The notes beneath the pieces are model-generated. The model searched no databases. It saw nothing but the letters and a program-made list of their open reading frames with translations, and was not told where the DNA came from. Of a DNA stretch of 64,000 nt, positions 12,869-23,887 are shown in pieces. Position 1 is the stretch's first letter. Every line of letters starts with the position of its first letter. Made by a program: the position numbers and the translations under genes. Location of the stretch: NCBI GenBank assembly GCA_018340375.1, contig JAFFJZ010000013.1, positions 4,876,501-4,940,500 of the forward strand. The letters run 5' to 3'. This DNA is from Gonatopus flavifemur (lineage: Eukaryota > Arthropoda > Insecta > Hymenoptera > Dryinidae).

Positions 12869-12994
12869 CCCTGGTAGAAATTCCTCTAGTAATTCGCTAG
12901 TTGTAACACTTGCCCTCACGAAAAACTAGAGTTCCAATTCAGCATCTTTTCAGTTCAATCACCAACTTATAAGTGTTCTTATATATATAATATA

Positions 12995-15011
12995 CAGGGT
13001 GGGGCATTTAAAGTGTCGCGGGCGTTTTTTCCAAAAATAAAGTGAGATACGAGAAAATTTTTCGGACAAGAGTTGTAGGGTACCGAGGGGGACATCCGAT
13101 GGTGGCCTTGGCTTTGACCTCAAATCTCATCTTCAAGGGCATTCTGAGATCAACTCTTGTTTTTTTAATAGCATCTCATATTTTTTACTGCAGATTTGGA
13201 TTCTAGGTCAAAAACCAAGAAACTTTTGTCTGAACCATTTTCCTGAAATCCGCAAAAATGGCGCTCTAATCGATATTGTTCCATTTTGAATCTGACATTC
13301 GAATAACTCGAAAACGAAGGGTCTTGCAAAAGAATGTTTCGTACAAAAGTTGTCAATACACAACACATTTCAATCGTCTACATTACCACCATTCAGAGCT
13401 CACGCGATGTAAACAAACGACGGGGTTCAGTGAAAATTCACGATTTTGAAAGTCAGTTTGTCAGTTACATTTGATTATTACTCGGTTTATGACAAATTGA
13501 AAATCATGGATATCCGATACACGGTTTCTGAAAAGATCGATATGATCTACATTTACGGTGAAGTGCATAAGAACCCCAGACAAGCATATGACTTGTATGC
13601 AGAACGATTTCCTGAAAGAACAACGCCATCCATTAGGTATTTTCAACGCATTACAAAATTATTCTCAGAAACGGGGAGTGTTACAAGGGAAAAACGACAT
13701 CGAATGAGAACTGTTAGCGGAGAAAATGCGGAAGTTAATGTACTAGCTGCAGTAGCCAATAATCCACACGTGAGCTCTCGTGAAATTGAACTCCATTCGG
13801 GAATTTCTCGAAGAAGTGTTCTTCGAATACTGAAACGTCACAAATTCCATCCGTATCACATTTGTTTGCATCAAGACCTTCACGGTGATGATTTCGAAAA
13901 TCGTGTACAGTTTTGTCGATGGGGTCTAGCGCAAATGCACAATAACAACTTCATCAACATATTATTTTCTGATGAGTCGACGTTCACCAATCATGGTCAA
14001 GTGAATCGACATAATATGCATTACTGGGCGACAGAAAATCCAAGATGGTTACGTCAAGTAGAGCATCAAAGACAATGGGCTGTGTATGTTTGGTGTGGTA
14101 TTTTTCGATCTCGAGTAATTGGACCGTACTTCATTGCAGATACGCTAAATGGAGAGAAGTACAGACATTTCTTAGATCAAGTACTTCCAACATTACTTGA
14201 AGACATACCTATTCAGGAACGATTGAATATGTGGTATCAACACGATGGTTGTACATCCCATTATGCAGTCACAGCTCGAGAAATATTGGACAGAGATTAT
14301 CCTGGACGATGGATAGGACGTCGTGGACCAGTTCATTGGCCTGCCCGTTCTCCAGATTTTTTTTTATGGGGATACATAAAAGATACAGTTTATCAACAAG
14401 CACCGACTACACCTGAGAATATGCGTCAACGAATCATCAATGCATGCGCGAGCATCAATGAAGATATTTTAGCACGAGTTCAGCAATCTTTTGTAAAACG
14501 TTTTGAAATGTGTATTGAAGTCGAAGGCCATCATTTTGAGCATCTACTGCATTAAAATTATCCAAGTGATGTAGACGATTGAAATGTGTTGTGTTTTGTC
14601 TGTTATACCCCATCACCTCCGTTTCAGTTCAAGGGGTCCCCCTTGGAATCAGACAACTTCTGTCCGAAACATTCTCCTCCAAGACCCTTCGTTTTCGAGT
14701 TATTCTAATGTCAGATTCAGTATGGAACAATATCGATTAGAGCGCCATCTTTGCGGATTTCAGGAAAATGGTTCAGACAAAAGTTTTTTGGTTTTTGACC
14801 TAGAATCCAAATCTGCAGTAAAAAATATGAGATGCTATTTAAAAAACAAGAGTTGACCTCAGAATGCCCTTGAAGATGAGATTCGAGGTCAAAGCCAAGG
14901 CCACCATCGGATGTCCCCCTCGATACCCTACAATTTTTGTCCGAAAAATTTCCTCGTATCCCATTTTATTTTTGGAAAAAACGCCCGCGACACTTCAAAT
15001 GCCCCACCCTG
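12995..15011 (+). mobile_element. Tc1/mariner-superfamily transposon with ~390-440 bp inverted repeats
   Basis: A 2,017-bp element bounded by CAGGGTGGGGCATTT and its complement and flanked by TA on both sides. The inverted repeats run from 12995 to about 13382 and from about 14572 to 15011. They are closely similar except for about 55 bp (around 14600-14655) found only in the right arm. The single gene (13506-14555) fills the space between them. Internal blocks include CGCTCTAATCGATATTGTTC and its partner in the right arm. The same kind of CAGGGTG tip occurs on three other elements in the window. Confidence 0.9.
13506..14555 (+). CDS. Tc1/mariner-superfamily transposase, full-length but with a lesion at the third catalytic site
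   Basis: Cut-and-paste DDE transposase of 349 residues, using the ATG at 13506; the open frame runs 20 codons further upstream but only from a TTG. An N-terminal paired helix-turn-helix region (about residues 5-110) is followed by the catalytic domain. Catalytic Asp candidates are Asp156 in FSDEST, Asp247 in YQHDGCTS and Asp284 in ARSPDFFLWGY. Family members normally have about five extra residues between SPD and FFLWG, placing the third Asp near DD41D spacing; here the spacing is 36. This looks like an in-frame 15-nt deletion, so the protein is open but probably inactive. The C-terminus (FEMCIEVEGHHFEHLL) is intact. A promoter was not identified; the left inverted repeat precedes the gene by about 120 bp. 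Confidence 0.88.
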   Translation: MDIRYTVSEKIDMIYIYGEVHKNPRQAYDLYAERFPERTTPSIRYFQRITKLFSETGSVTREKRHRMRTVSGENAEVNVLAAVANNPHVSSREIELHSGISRRSVLRILKRHKFHPYHICLHQDLHGDDFENRVQFCRWGLAQMHNNNFINILFSDESTFTNHGQVNRHNMHYWATENPRWLRQVEHQRQWAVYVWCGIFRSRVIGPYFIADTLNGEKYRHFLDQVLPTLLEDIPIQERLNMWYQHDGCTSHYAVTAREILDRDYPGRWIGRRGPVHWPARSPDFFLWGYIKDTVYQQAPTTPENMRQRIINACASINEDILARVQQSFVKRFEMCIEVEGHHFEHLLH

Positions 15012-15160
15012 TATATAAGTATTACATTATACATTATATATATACATATTATGCATATCTAATAACATAAAATAAATAATAAATATACATATGAGGCCTC
15101 TAGTTTTTCACGAGGGGAAGTGTTACAACTCGTGAATTACTAGACAAATTTCTACCAGGG

Positions 15161-15618
15161 CAGAATCTCTGTGCCAGGTAATCCATGGGACTGTTTAGAG
15201 AATCGAGCGCGCGCAGTTTTCACCTCCCTTTTGAAACGTGACAAGACAACAAACACTTCGACTGACTGTGGGACATCAATTTCATGGGTGGAAACTATCA
15301 AGATTGCCCCAAGTGGAAGTCCGAATTTTTTAACCCGTAACATTGAAATGTCCCCTCAAATACGATCAATCAAATATTCGAGAATAGTGTCCCGTCCAGG
15401 GATCTCATAAAAATCAAGATACCTTCCTTTGACTTCAAGGAAATCAAAATTGAAATTCTGGGGAATTTCTTCAATGATTCATATTGATAATTGTTTTGAG
15501 GACTGGGAGAAACAGTAGATGAGACCAAATGAATTTAGAGATTTTGTTTATAGGAATTAGAAATCATGTATTTTATAAATTCCTTATGTTTACAACATTG
15601 TTATTAAATTTGATTATT
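15161..15618. other. No gene recognised
   Basis: Flank of the CCCTGGT element and 3' flank of the reverse-strand frame at 15619-16072. No motif or repeat recognised. Confidence 0.4.
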
Positions 15619-16072
15619 CTAAACCTGAGATATATTTTCATAACAACCTCTAAAATACTTGCAAGATAAAATTTCCTTCCTTTCTTTCTTGGTAAATTTT
15701 ACTTTGTCTGATATCTTAACTGTGAATTTAGCGTATAATTTTCCATGATCTTTACAGATCGGACAATTTGAAAATTCTCTCTTAGTTAATATACATTCCT
15801 GACACCTTTCAGGTGAATCAGGCCTAAGACTAATCGGTTTGACTATTGCAGGTTTTGGACGTGACTGTTGGTTTTGGCAGTTTTGGAGGCTGGTATTATA
15901 TTCCTTCAGCGAATCCTGATACCGTTTATTCGCTTTTTTGATATTTTTCTTTGTGATATATAAAATTTTCCTCCCCGGGGCATTCCCTTCTGTATCGATT
16001 AGCTTCTGCTTCTTAATACTGCGTTCTTCTTCTATTCTCATTAGGTTGGTAAGTTCCTTCAATGTTCGCGTC
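15619..16072 (-). CDS. Unrecognised lysine-rich protein with a cysteine cluster; likely a 3' exon
   Basis: Open reverse-strand frame of about 150 codons with no ATG at its start. Just upstream on the same strand is CCCCTTTTTTCCAAATTCCAG, a good polypyrimidine tract and 3' splice site, so this may be the last exon of a spliced gene. The N-terminal part is basic and probably helical (TLKELTNLMRIEEERSIKKQ). The middle is Gln/Pro-rich. The C-terminal third carries CQECILTKREFSNCPIC, a CxxC-x9-CxxC arrangement that could bind zinc, and two more cysteines near the end (SCKYFRGCY). I do not recognise the family. A tandem palindrome array lies 130-760 bp upstream. It could belong to an unidentified mobile element. 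Confidence 0.45.
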
Positions 16073-16204
16073 ACTGGAATTTGGAAAAAAGGGGAGAACT
16101 GGTTGATCTGAAGGTCGATTTGAATAATACAAGAATGACAAGGGTAAATAATTGGGGATGGAGGTCACTATTGAAACATCGAGAAAACTGTTTTATCCCA
16201 CATT

Positions 16205-16830
16205 CCGAAAGATCAAGGAAAGAATACGAGTTGTAGCATCTTGTGCATCGTCTCGTGGAAGAGTATAAAGAGAGTAAAAAAAGTATTAGAAGAGTATGAA
16301 AAACGTATTATCTGATACATCGTTTCTGAATTAGAATTGAAAGCTTTAGAGACGTGATATCTAGTACGTCGTCTCGTGGAAGATTTAGAAAAGTATTAGA
16401 AAAGTATAGGAAGGGTATTGGAAAAGTATTTGAAACGTAGTATCTAGTACATCGTTTCTAAATTAGGATTGAAAGGTTTTTGAGACGTAGTATCTAGTAC
16501 GTCGTCTCATGGAAAAATAGAAAGGATGTTAGGGAAAGTATTAGAAGAATATTGGGATAGTATGGGAAACTTAGCATCTAGTACATCGTTTCTAAATTAG
16601 AATTGAAAAGTTTTGAGACGTAGTATCTAGTACGTCGTCTCATGGAAAAATAGGAAAGGTGTTAGGAAAAGTATTAGAAGAATATTAGAAGAGGATTGGA
16701 AACGTAGTATCTAGTACATCGTCTCTGAATTAGAATTGAGGAGTTTTTGAGACGTAGTATCTGGTACGTCGTCTCATGGAAAAATAGAAAATAGCAGAAA
16801 CTTAGTATCTTGTACATTTGTTTCTGATAT
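16205..16830. repeat. Tandem array of 133-bp units with alternating imperfect palindromes
   Basis: About 4.5 units. Each unit contains two 27-bp imperfect palindromes of different type. Type B starts GAGACG and ends CGTCTC (16349, 16482, 16615, 16749). Type A starts GAAACG and ends CGTTTC (16298, 16432, 16566, 16699, 16797). Both share the centre GTATCTAGTAC. Type B is followed by ATGGAAAAATAG and type A by TAAATTAGAATTGA. Unit length is 133-134 bp from one B to the next. It lies upstream of the reverse-strand frame ending at 16072. Confidence 0.9.
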
Positions 16831-18273
16831 TGAAAATTATTAGGATTTTTCTTGATGTCACGTTGGGTGTTGTGTAACTACAATACTTACTTGTTAGTTT
16901 CAGACGAAGTGCTGGTACGAAACTATTATTCGAATTTTTTAGGAAAATAAGTTGATTCTCTACTGATGAAAAATATGCAGTTAGTGAAACGTGAACGATT
17001 GAAGAATTCGTGAGTGAGTATTTTGAGGGGCATTGGTTCGGCTCTTATATACCCTTCTGGAAGCTGGACTCTCAGTGGGGATTGTTTGTTTAAGAGAGAA
17101 GAAAATGTATTTTATTTCTTTCTATGTCTCAAGAGTTTTTCCGCATGCATTTTCCTATATACTATCATAGGCTTAGGTACCAATGGTTTCAGATTATGAT
17201 TTCCGATATAATCATTGTAAGAGCTCAAGGTTCATAAAATAATGGGTTTCCGCATGTTAAATTTCTGAAGTTGTATACTACCAACATCATTTTCAACTAT
17301 CAATATCCTACTCAAATTCATAGGGTCTAAATTTATGGAAATATTTGATTTTATCTTGAGAATCATGCTTAAGCATGGTTGATTTTTAAACTTTAGATGA
17401 AAGGAGAATGTTCAATACTGTTGTAGCCATGATTGTTCCTGAAAGTTGCACGTAGATTATGATTTTTTTATATATAGAGTTGCAAACGCGCAGGCTGCGT
17501 CGCGTAACTCGGTAGTCGAACAACACAGGCATTGTTCGGGTGTAAAATTTTTGATACATGGTTTTCCATCGTATGGAAGAGTTTTCTCCGAGTCCGTCAC
17601 CCATGTGTGACAGTATTTCGAGTATTGGTATATATCGTGGATATACTTTCAAAAACAATCCATGAGCGTAGAAGCAAAATCTTTGAATGAACATATATGT
17701 AGATATATATAAAGTTATATGTATATAGATAAGTATCAATGTAGATATATTCGAAGTTTTCATTTGATCATCATTTAGTTATCTTTATATTTGAATGAGA
17801 GAAATATGAAGAAATGAATATATGCATATATCTTCATATCAGGGAAAAGAAATGGTGAGAAGGTAACGACGATGTTACAATAGTGATAGAATATTCAGTG
17901 ATAGTCATGAAATAGTTGATAACAATTATCAAATATATGTGTTTATCATTATACCTATACGAAAAATTTATTGTCAAGGATAAAACTGGCTATTATCCTG
18001 AATATCAAGGTAATTCGAAATATAGTTCGTTGCAATGGACTCCGTTCGTTTCGAATTCCAAATTTCTCAATCAGATGGGGGAATCAGCTCCCACTCTAGT
18101 AGAACTAGTGGAATTCATATCGCCATATGAAGAATCGATGACCGTTGAAAACCGCATATTGCTAGGGATCGACATTTCCTCCTTGACATCAATTCGTCCT
18201 TCCCTTCTTCCTTTCTTAACTTCGATGACCTTGTAATAACCCTTTTCTCTCCTTCCACCTAATATGCGCATGT

Positions 18274-18311
<38 letters not shown>

Positions 18312-19117
18312 TATCCATGTGAAAACTGCCAGAATTGTCAAGAGGCGCAGTACTGGCAAGGTTCCATATACCATAATTCGACAAAAGCAACGGTTCCTAT
18401 TCAAAGTCATTACTGATTTTCAACTAGGACCAATCGTTGAACGGATCCCGGAAGACACTGAAGCTCTTAGGCAGCGTTAAGCCATCACTGGATCGTTACT
18501 GCTATGCCAATATGAAATAGGGTGGGTCAAAAAAATTTGTTTCCTCCTAATCGATAGGTGAAAGTTCCCTTGAGGTATCAATAGGGACCACCACAAACCC
18601 CAGCTGGATCGGACAATATCTTCCGTTTCAACCCTGAGCTTGAATTTCCGATCCTTCAGCCGAAAATACGTCAATATAAGGTGAATCGCAACTCATTTAA
18701 TTTTCCTTTAGGGATGTCAAGATCAATGTTATTCCCTTTGGATAACTTGGAGTACGTATATGAGTTGGAGGATATATATCAATAATTAACTGGGACAATA
18801 AATGTGTACTAGAGATTCATTCAATCATTATTAATGTAATAACGGGAATTTAGGTGCCCACGAACGGTTTGAAGCGAATAATGGTTATGATTCTTGCCAA
18901 TTAGTCCTGACGTTTCAAGTACCTAGAAAGGTGATTTAAATTATTTATTGCTCATTCTTCGGACTGCACAGTACACTCAGAGTGAGTTGATCATTTTTCA
19001 TCCATTCATATGGACTTCAAAATTATATTATAGCGCCTTTTCAGCTGAACGGGAGGAAATCAAGGAAGTATTGAAACAGAATTTTTGGTCCATTTCTGCA
19101 ACTCTTTGCTCACTTAG
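16831..19117. other. No gene recognised; TA microsatellite
   Basis: AT-rich sequence. A (TA)n tract lies at about 18278-18310, and ATATATGTAGATATATA-type sequence at 17690-17730. The short frame at 17916-18236 shows no motif. TAGGGTGGGTCAAAAAAA at 18519 may be an end of an unidentified repeat. Confidence 0.45.
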
Positions 19118-19121
19118 TTAA

Positions 19122-21801
19122 CCCATTAGCGCCTGAACGGACACTTTTGGACACTCAATTTCAGAGATTCATTGTACAATGAATTTGGTCGAGGAAAAAT
19201 TTTTGAGCCACGGTATCCTATGTTTTGAAGGTCGCTCTTCCGAATGGTGATGTTCAGAAGTCCCTTGAATGAATTTTTTGTGTAAAAATTGCAAATTAAA
19301 AAAAAAAGCACTGTTTTTTTGAAAAAAAAATTTTTCAAGATCATGTTTTTGTTCGCTTTTGCATTTTTCTACATACTTAATACCGATAAATATCGCGTCC
19401 ATGGACCGTCAACTGAAAGTTATCGGCTTAAGATTAATGAAAAAAAAGGTTCATCCATACAAAAAAGCGTCCGAAACCATAAATTTCACTTTTAATCTTC
19501 AGCAATTTTTTTCTCGATTTCTAAGGACTTTAGGACAAATTTCCTAGGAACAAAAACGTCTTGAAATTCGTCAAAGAATACCCTCAAATTTTTTCAGACC
19601 CGTAAAAAAATATTTTTGATTTTCCGGAAAATGGAAAAATTGGCATTTTGGAAAAATTGTTTTAAAAATCTGGAAGAATTTGAGGGTATCGTTTGACTGA
19701 TTTCGAGACTTTTTTGTTCCCACAAAATTTTCCCGCAAGTCCATTGTTATTGAGAAAAAAATTGCTGAATGGTTTCTGAGATCACCAATTACAAATTCAA
19801 CATTTTCATTGTGTAATTAGTATGTAATAAATATCAAAATATATTTTCTCAATAAATCTGTGATTTCATTTATTTATTACAAATTCTGTTCAAATTGAGA
19901 CACAATCGAATCAAACATTCATCACATAGAAATATTCACCATATATCAATATTTCACATTGTTTACATCAATATACCACGTTACTTCGATATTGCACCGT
20001 ATTATTCTAGGAGCTTCCTATCGTAGTAATTCTTGGGTGGGTATTTCTATTCTACGCTTTCAAGTAATCAAAAGTAAATGAACTACTGTCATTTGCTTAT
20101 TTACCCTCTTAAATGTCACATCCACGTCGACAGAAAAGACAAAAACGCGTTCGAGAAGAACTCATTGGAGTAGAGGAAAATGAGAATGGCATTGCAAATG
20201 CTATCTTCATCCCTTGTTCGAATGATTCTGAATCTTCTGATTCAAGTTCTGAATCTGACACAGAATCAGATGATTTTTCAAGTGACATAACAAATATTCC
20301 AAAAGTGTCCTATAGGCAGGTACGAAATAATTATGAGGAAAATCAGACGAAATTATCCCCAAATCACGAATACGAATGGATAATGGGAGAAAGGCAATAT
20401 TATAAAGTACTTAAGAATAATACTTTACTTCCTAATAAAACAAAAAAATTTTTGAAAACTTCATCCTCAGTTCAGTTGTTTGAGTTATTTTTTTGTAGCG
20501 ATCCAAAAGAATGTATTATAAAAAGTACAAATTTCAACGGGTATCAGCTAACTAATAATGAATTGGATATTTTTTTGAGAATAATATTTACGACAATATT
20601 CAATAATCGTAAATCTCAAAGAGATTACTGGTCTTCAGATGAGCTGTTACGCTACAATCCGTTTGCATCTGCCATGAGCCGCGATAAGTTCTTGAAAATC
20701 AAACGAAATATAAAATTCAGTAGGCCGCAAGATAAAAATGAACATGACAAAGTTTGGAGAGTGAGAGATATACTGAACATATTTAGAAAAAATATTTTAC
20801 AATTCGGTTTTTCCTCTACGGCGTTATCTATTGATGAGATGATGGTCGAATTCCACGGGCGAGCTCCAGTCTTACAGTTCATGCCAAATGAACCTGAGAG
20901 GTTTGGCATAAAAATGTGGGCAATATGCAGTCCAGAAGGATATTTAATTGATTTGGATGTATATTGCGGTCGAGGATCTAACATTTATTCATCAGATAAT
21001 AAAATGAAATTGGTTAAATGTGCTGTGGGTAGTCGCGTTGTAATGCTAATGGTCAAACAATTACTTTTAACGGTATCTCCAAAGAAACTATGTTCGTATC
21101 ACTTGTATTTTGACAATTACTTTTGCAATCCGGACTCATTAGTTCACTTGAAGGAAGTTCAGCGATTTTTTTCTCAATAACTATGGACTTGCGGGGAAAT
21201 TTTGCGAGAACAAAAGTCTTGAAATCAGTCAAACAATACCCTCAAATTTTTTCAGATTTTTGAAACAATTTTTCAAAAATGCCAATTTTCCACTTTCCGG
21301 AGAATCAAAAATGTTTTTTTACGGGTCTGAAAAAATTTGAGGGTATTCTTTGACCAATTTTGAGATGTTTCTGTTCCTGGGAAATTTTTTCTAAAGTCCT
21401 TGGAAATCGAGAAAAAAATTGCTGAAGATTAAGAGTAAAATTTATTGTTGCAGACGCCTTTTTGTATGAATAAACATTTTTTTTTTATTAATCTTAAGCC
21501 AATAACTTTGAGTTGAGGTTCCATGGACGCGATATTTATCGGTGTTAAGTATGTAGAAAAATGCAAAAGCAAACAAAAATATGATCTTGAAAAATTTTTT
21601 TTTTGAAAAACAGTGCTTTTTTTTTAATTTGCAATTTTTACACGAAAAAACTCATTGTAGGGACTTCTGAACATCACCATTCGAAAGAGCGACCTTCAAA
21701 ACATAGGATACAGTGGCTCAAGAATTTTTTTCGACCAAGTTCATCGTACAATGAATCTCTGAACTTTGGTGTCCAAAAGTATCTGTTCAGGCGCTAATGG
21801 G
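19122..21801 (+). mobile_element. piggyBac element with ~650-bp inverted repeats
   Basis: Bounded by CCCATTAGCGCCTGAACGG on the left and the complement on the right, and flanked by TTAA (19118-19121 and 21802-21805), the piggyBac target. The arms run from 19122 to about 19777 and from about 21155 to 21801. Each arm contains an internal smaller inverted repeat around TACCCTCAAATTTTTTCAGA. The truncated transposase gene lies between them and its last codons run into the right arm. Total 2,680 bp. Confidence 0.92.
20113..21180 (+). CDS. piggyBac transposase, C-terminally truncated
   Basis: DDD transposase that excises precisely from TTAA sites; 355 residues here against about 550-600 usual. ATG at 20113 opens an acidic, Ser-rich N-terminus (residues 30-60). 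The catalytic RNase H-like domain begins near residue 110. The first catalytic Asp is Asp241 in LSIDEMMVEFHGR and the second is Asp334 in YFDNYF. The frame stops soon afterwards at 21180, inside the right inverted repeat, so the third Asp and the C-terminal cysteine-rich finger are absent. The junction with the repeat arm at about 21155 suggests a deletion that joined the gene to the arm. It cannot be a complete transposase. Confidence 0.93.
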   Translation: MSHPRRQKRQKRVREELIGVEENENGIANAIFIPCSNDSESSDSSSESDTESDDFSSDITNIPKVSYRQVRNNYEENQTKLSPNHEYEWIMGERQYYKVLKNNTLLPNKTKKFLKTSSSVQLFELFFCSDPKECIIKSTNFNGYQLTNNELDIFLRIIFTTIFNNRKSQRDYWSSDELLRYNPFASAMSRDKFLKIKRNIKFSRPQDKNEHDKVWRVRDILNIFRKNILQFGFSSTALSIDEMMVEFHGRAPVLQFMPNEPERFGIKMWAICSPEGYLIDLDVYCGRGSNIYSSDNKMKLVKCAVGSRVVMLMVKQLLLTVSPKKLCSYHLYFDNYFCNPDSLVHLKEVQRFFSQ

Positions 21802-21834
21802 TTAAGTGACCCAGCACCCACCACGCGGAGGTGA

Positions 21835-22555
21835 TCACACTCTGAATCCCTCCCACGCCCTATCCAACCAACCAATTAGGACTCCAAAGATTACTCGGAT
21901 TCTTCGCAGCTCTTTGCCAAATCTTTGTGAGGTAATTGCAGTTCCTTTCAACTGCAATCGCATTTGTGTTGAATCACGATGGCATGGAGGCTTCCATAAG
22001 TCATCTTTCTCGCAATCTTCATCTCGTAAATCGGAATCACTGTATTCAAGGTCTAATAAAGTAGAGGGTCCAGGTTCAAGTTCCATAACTGATTTCACCT
22101 CATGCTTATGGCACTTCAAGTTACATCCAGTGATTTCGAGTAATTTGTTCGTTTCAAGAGAATCAATACCATCGATATGCCCGATTTGAAGACCTCTTCG
22201 ATCAAGCAGAATCAGCACGTTGCAGAGCAGGAACTTTCTTATCTTCCTGACGGCAACAGGGAGTGAAGTCAACGCATTTGCAGGAGGCAATGTCAAACAA
22301 TTATTGTGCCGCTTTTTCACATTCGTCAGCTTTATATTGATGTCCAGGGGACCTTGAAACATGTCTAAGCTCATTTTTCAATTTTGAATATTTTTTGTGA
22401 TGAGTACGATGAGATTTCACGACACGAGTGTGTGTTACGATCGGGATAGTAGCTCTAACATAAATTTCTTCCACTTCGTCCGCTACTACATCAGCAATTA
22501 TAGAAAAACACGGCTCTTCATTTGCATCACTTTGTAAACCCCAATCTATGTTCAT
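21835..22555 (-). pseudogene. Unrecognised reverse-strand coding relic in two frames
   Basis: Two overlapping reverse frames (22301-22555 and 21835-22374) give acidic and Ser-rich stretches, among them LELEPGPSTLLDLEYSDSD-like sequence, DEDCEKDDLWKPP and then STQMRLQL. The composition is reminiscent of the linker in repetitive arthropod proteins of unknown function, but I do not recognise a domain. It could be the remains of a transposon accessory protein. Confidence 0.3.
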
Positions 22556-22737
22556 GAAAACAACATCTTATCACGTTCTTGTACGTGGGGAGCTGAGAAT
22601 GAACCAACTCTTTTGGGTATGTTTTTATCAATGACTGAACCTTAAATAAATTTTTCAAAAAGTCCTCAATCCTACCCCTTCCTTCCTGAACTGATAAATA
22701 GGGAAATAATTTCTTTTGCCGTTCTGAATGGAAACAT

Positions 22738-23212
22738 CCAGGACGTGACAGTGGAGCGTAACAGGAACAATAATGAAAAATATACAAAGCTTGAATGGAA
22801 GGGATACGAAGAGTATGTGGAGCGGAAATTTAAACAAAAGGAGCGTATAAAATTCATAAGAATCTGAATACGAAATTTGAACCACTTTGTGAGGATTGAA
22901 CCGGTGACTCTCACCATGGCAGATAAGAGTTTTATCTACTGAGCCTTGGATGGTCGTTGATATTGACTGCCTAAAAATATTATTTGAAGTCAACATAGAT
23001 ATAATTCGCACACGCTTGGTGTAACTCATTAGTACGTTACATGAAACGTGTGTAAAATGTGATTGGAAGCTGATGAAAAGTATATGGAATGTATGATTCC
23101 ATTACTTTATAACACGCGGGCATAACACGCTTCAAGAAGAGGGAAGTGAAACATTTTTCACTTCGTATGCGTTTCCTTCGCGCTTGCTGTATACGCTCCA
23201 TTCGCACCAGGG
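22738..23212 (-). mobile_element. CCAGGG-ended repeat with a tRNA-like segment, copy 1
   Basis: Aligned by eye with 25559-26081 over nearly its full length: shared blocks include AAGCTTGAATGGAA, AACCGGTGACT, TCGTTGATATTGACTG / TCGTTGACATTGATTG, ATTACGTTACATGAA, TATGATTC and TTTCCTTC. The right end reads GCACCAGGGCG; the left end is degraded (CATCCAGGACGTGACAGTGG). Like copy 2, it carries a tRNA-like A-box and B-box pair on the reverse strand. Confidence 0.75.
22885..22955 (-). ncRNA. tRNA-like A box / B box pair (pol III-type), copy 1
   Basis: On the reverse strand AGGCTCAGTAG (A-box-like) is followed at tRNA-like distance by GGTTCAATCCTC (B-box-like). Flanking arms do not pair well, so this is not a functional tRNA. 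It resembles the tRNA-derived head of a SINE. Confidence 0.5.
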
Positions 23213-23293
23213 CGACTGAACGGACTTTCACATCACCACCCCTCACAAAAACAAGCAGTCATCAGCTCCCTGATCAACCCAGCATAACGATAT

Positions 23294-23887
23294 GTGAACC
23301 ACAACACCTTTGCGAAGAACTGGACCAAATCATACATACACACACTGGTGAACAACAAGTACTCGCGAACAACAATACAAATCACTATACGAAAGACCAT
23401 CAACGGAGCAACGAGAGTAAGCCCTACCCCTGAACCTACTTGGAACAAACCGTCCATCTATCTCCCCTGCATACAAAGAACACCCGATAAAATCGCGCGG
23501 ATACTGAGAGAACATAAAATTCAAACCATCTCCAAACCCTCGAATGAAATCCGCGATATTCTGACGATCCCAAAAGACTAACTACCAACACTACCACTAA
23601 ATACACCCGGAGTCTACAAAACCACCTGCTCTTGCGGCGAAGTCTACATAGGGGAAACAGAAAGAAAAATCAGCACCAGGATGAAACAACACGGAAGATG
23701 TATCAGATTTACGAATCCTAAGTCTCTCATAGCGGAACACGCAATGGAAACCGGTCACACTGTACGCTTGGGAAAAACCAGAACCATAGCGACAGCACCA
23801 TACACGACGAGCAGGAGAATCCGTGAAGCCGTAGGAATACAAAAACAATCTCATAACATCAACCCTGAGACGGTGAAGTATACATAA
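23294..23887 (+). pseudogene. Penelope-like element, 3' end of ORF with GIY-YIG endonuclease
   Basis: A single frame with one stop (23579-23581). The first part gives IYLPCIQRTPDKIARILREH, matching the connector after the reverse transcriptase of Penelope-like elements. After the stop comes the GIY-YIG nuclease domain: PGVYKTTCSCGEVYIGETER (the GVY...YIG core), then ISTRMKQH, KSLIAEHAMETGHTV and RRIREAVGIQK. This domain nicks target DNA for target-primed reverse transcription. The reverse transcriptase itself is absent; the 5' truncation lies between the repeat at 22738-23212 and 23294. Confidence 0.82.

Larger units (their letters stand above)
12869..15160. mobile_element. CCCTGGT inverted-repeat element split by a mariner-type insertion
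   Basis: Left arm 12869-12932 begins CCCTGGTAGAAATTCCTC and contains AGTTGTAACACTT and GAAAAACTAGAG. The right arm (15092-15160) is its reverse complement, ending in ACCAGGG. The dinucleotide CA borders both ends, matching the TG borders of the 25559-26081 element that shares the CCCTGGT tip. The intervening DNA is mostly the later insertion at 12995-15011. Non-autonomous; no protein of its own seen. Confidence 0.75.

Noticed and set aside
16205..16830. Viral homologous-region (origin/enhancer) repeats or a CRISPR array
   Set aside because: Palindromes in direct repeats recall viral origin repeats, but no viral gene is present; unit length and lack of unique spacers exclude CRISPR.
18278..18310. 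TA tract as a regulatory element
   Set aside because: Simple microsatellite with no further signal.
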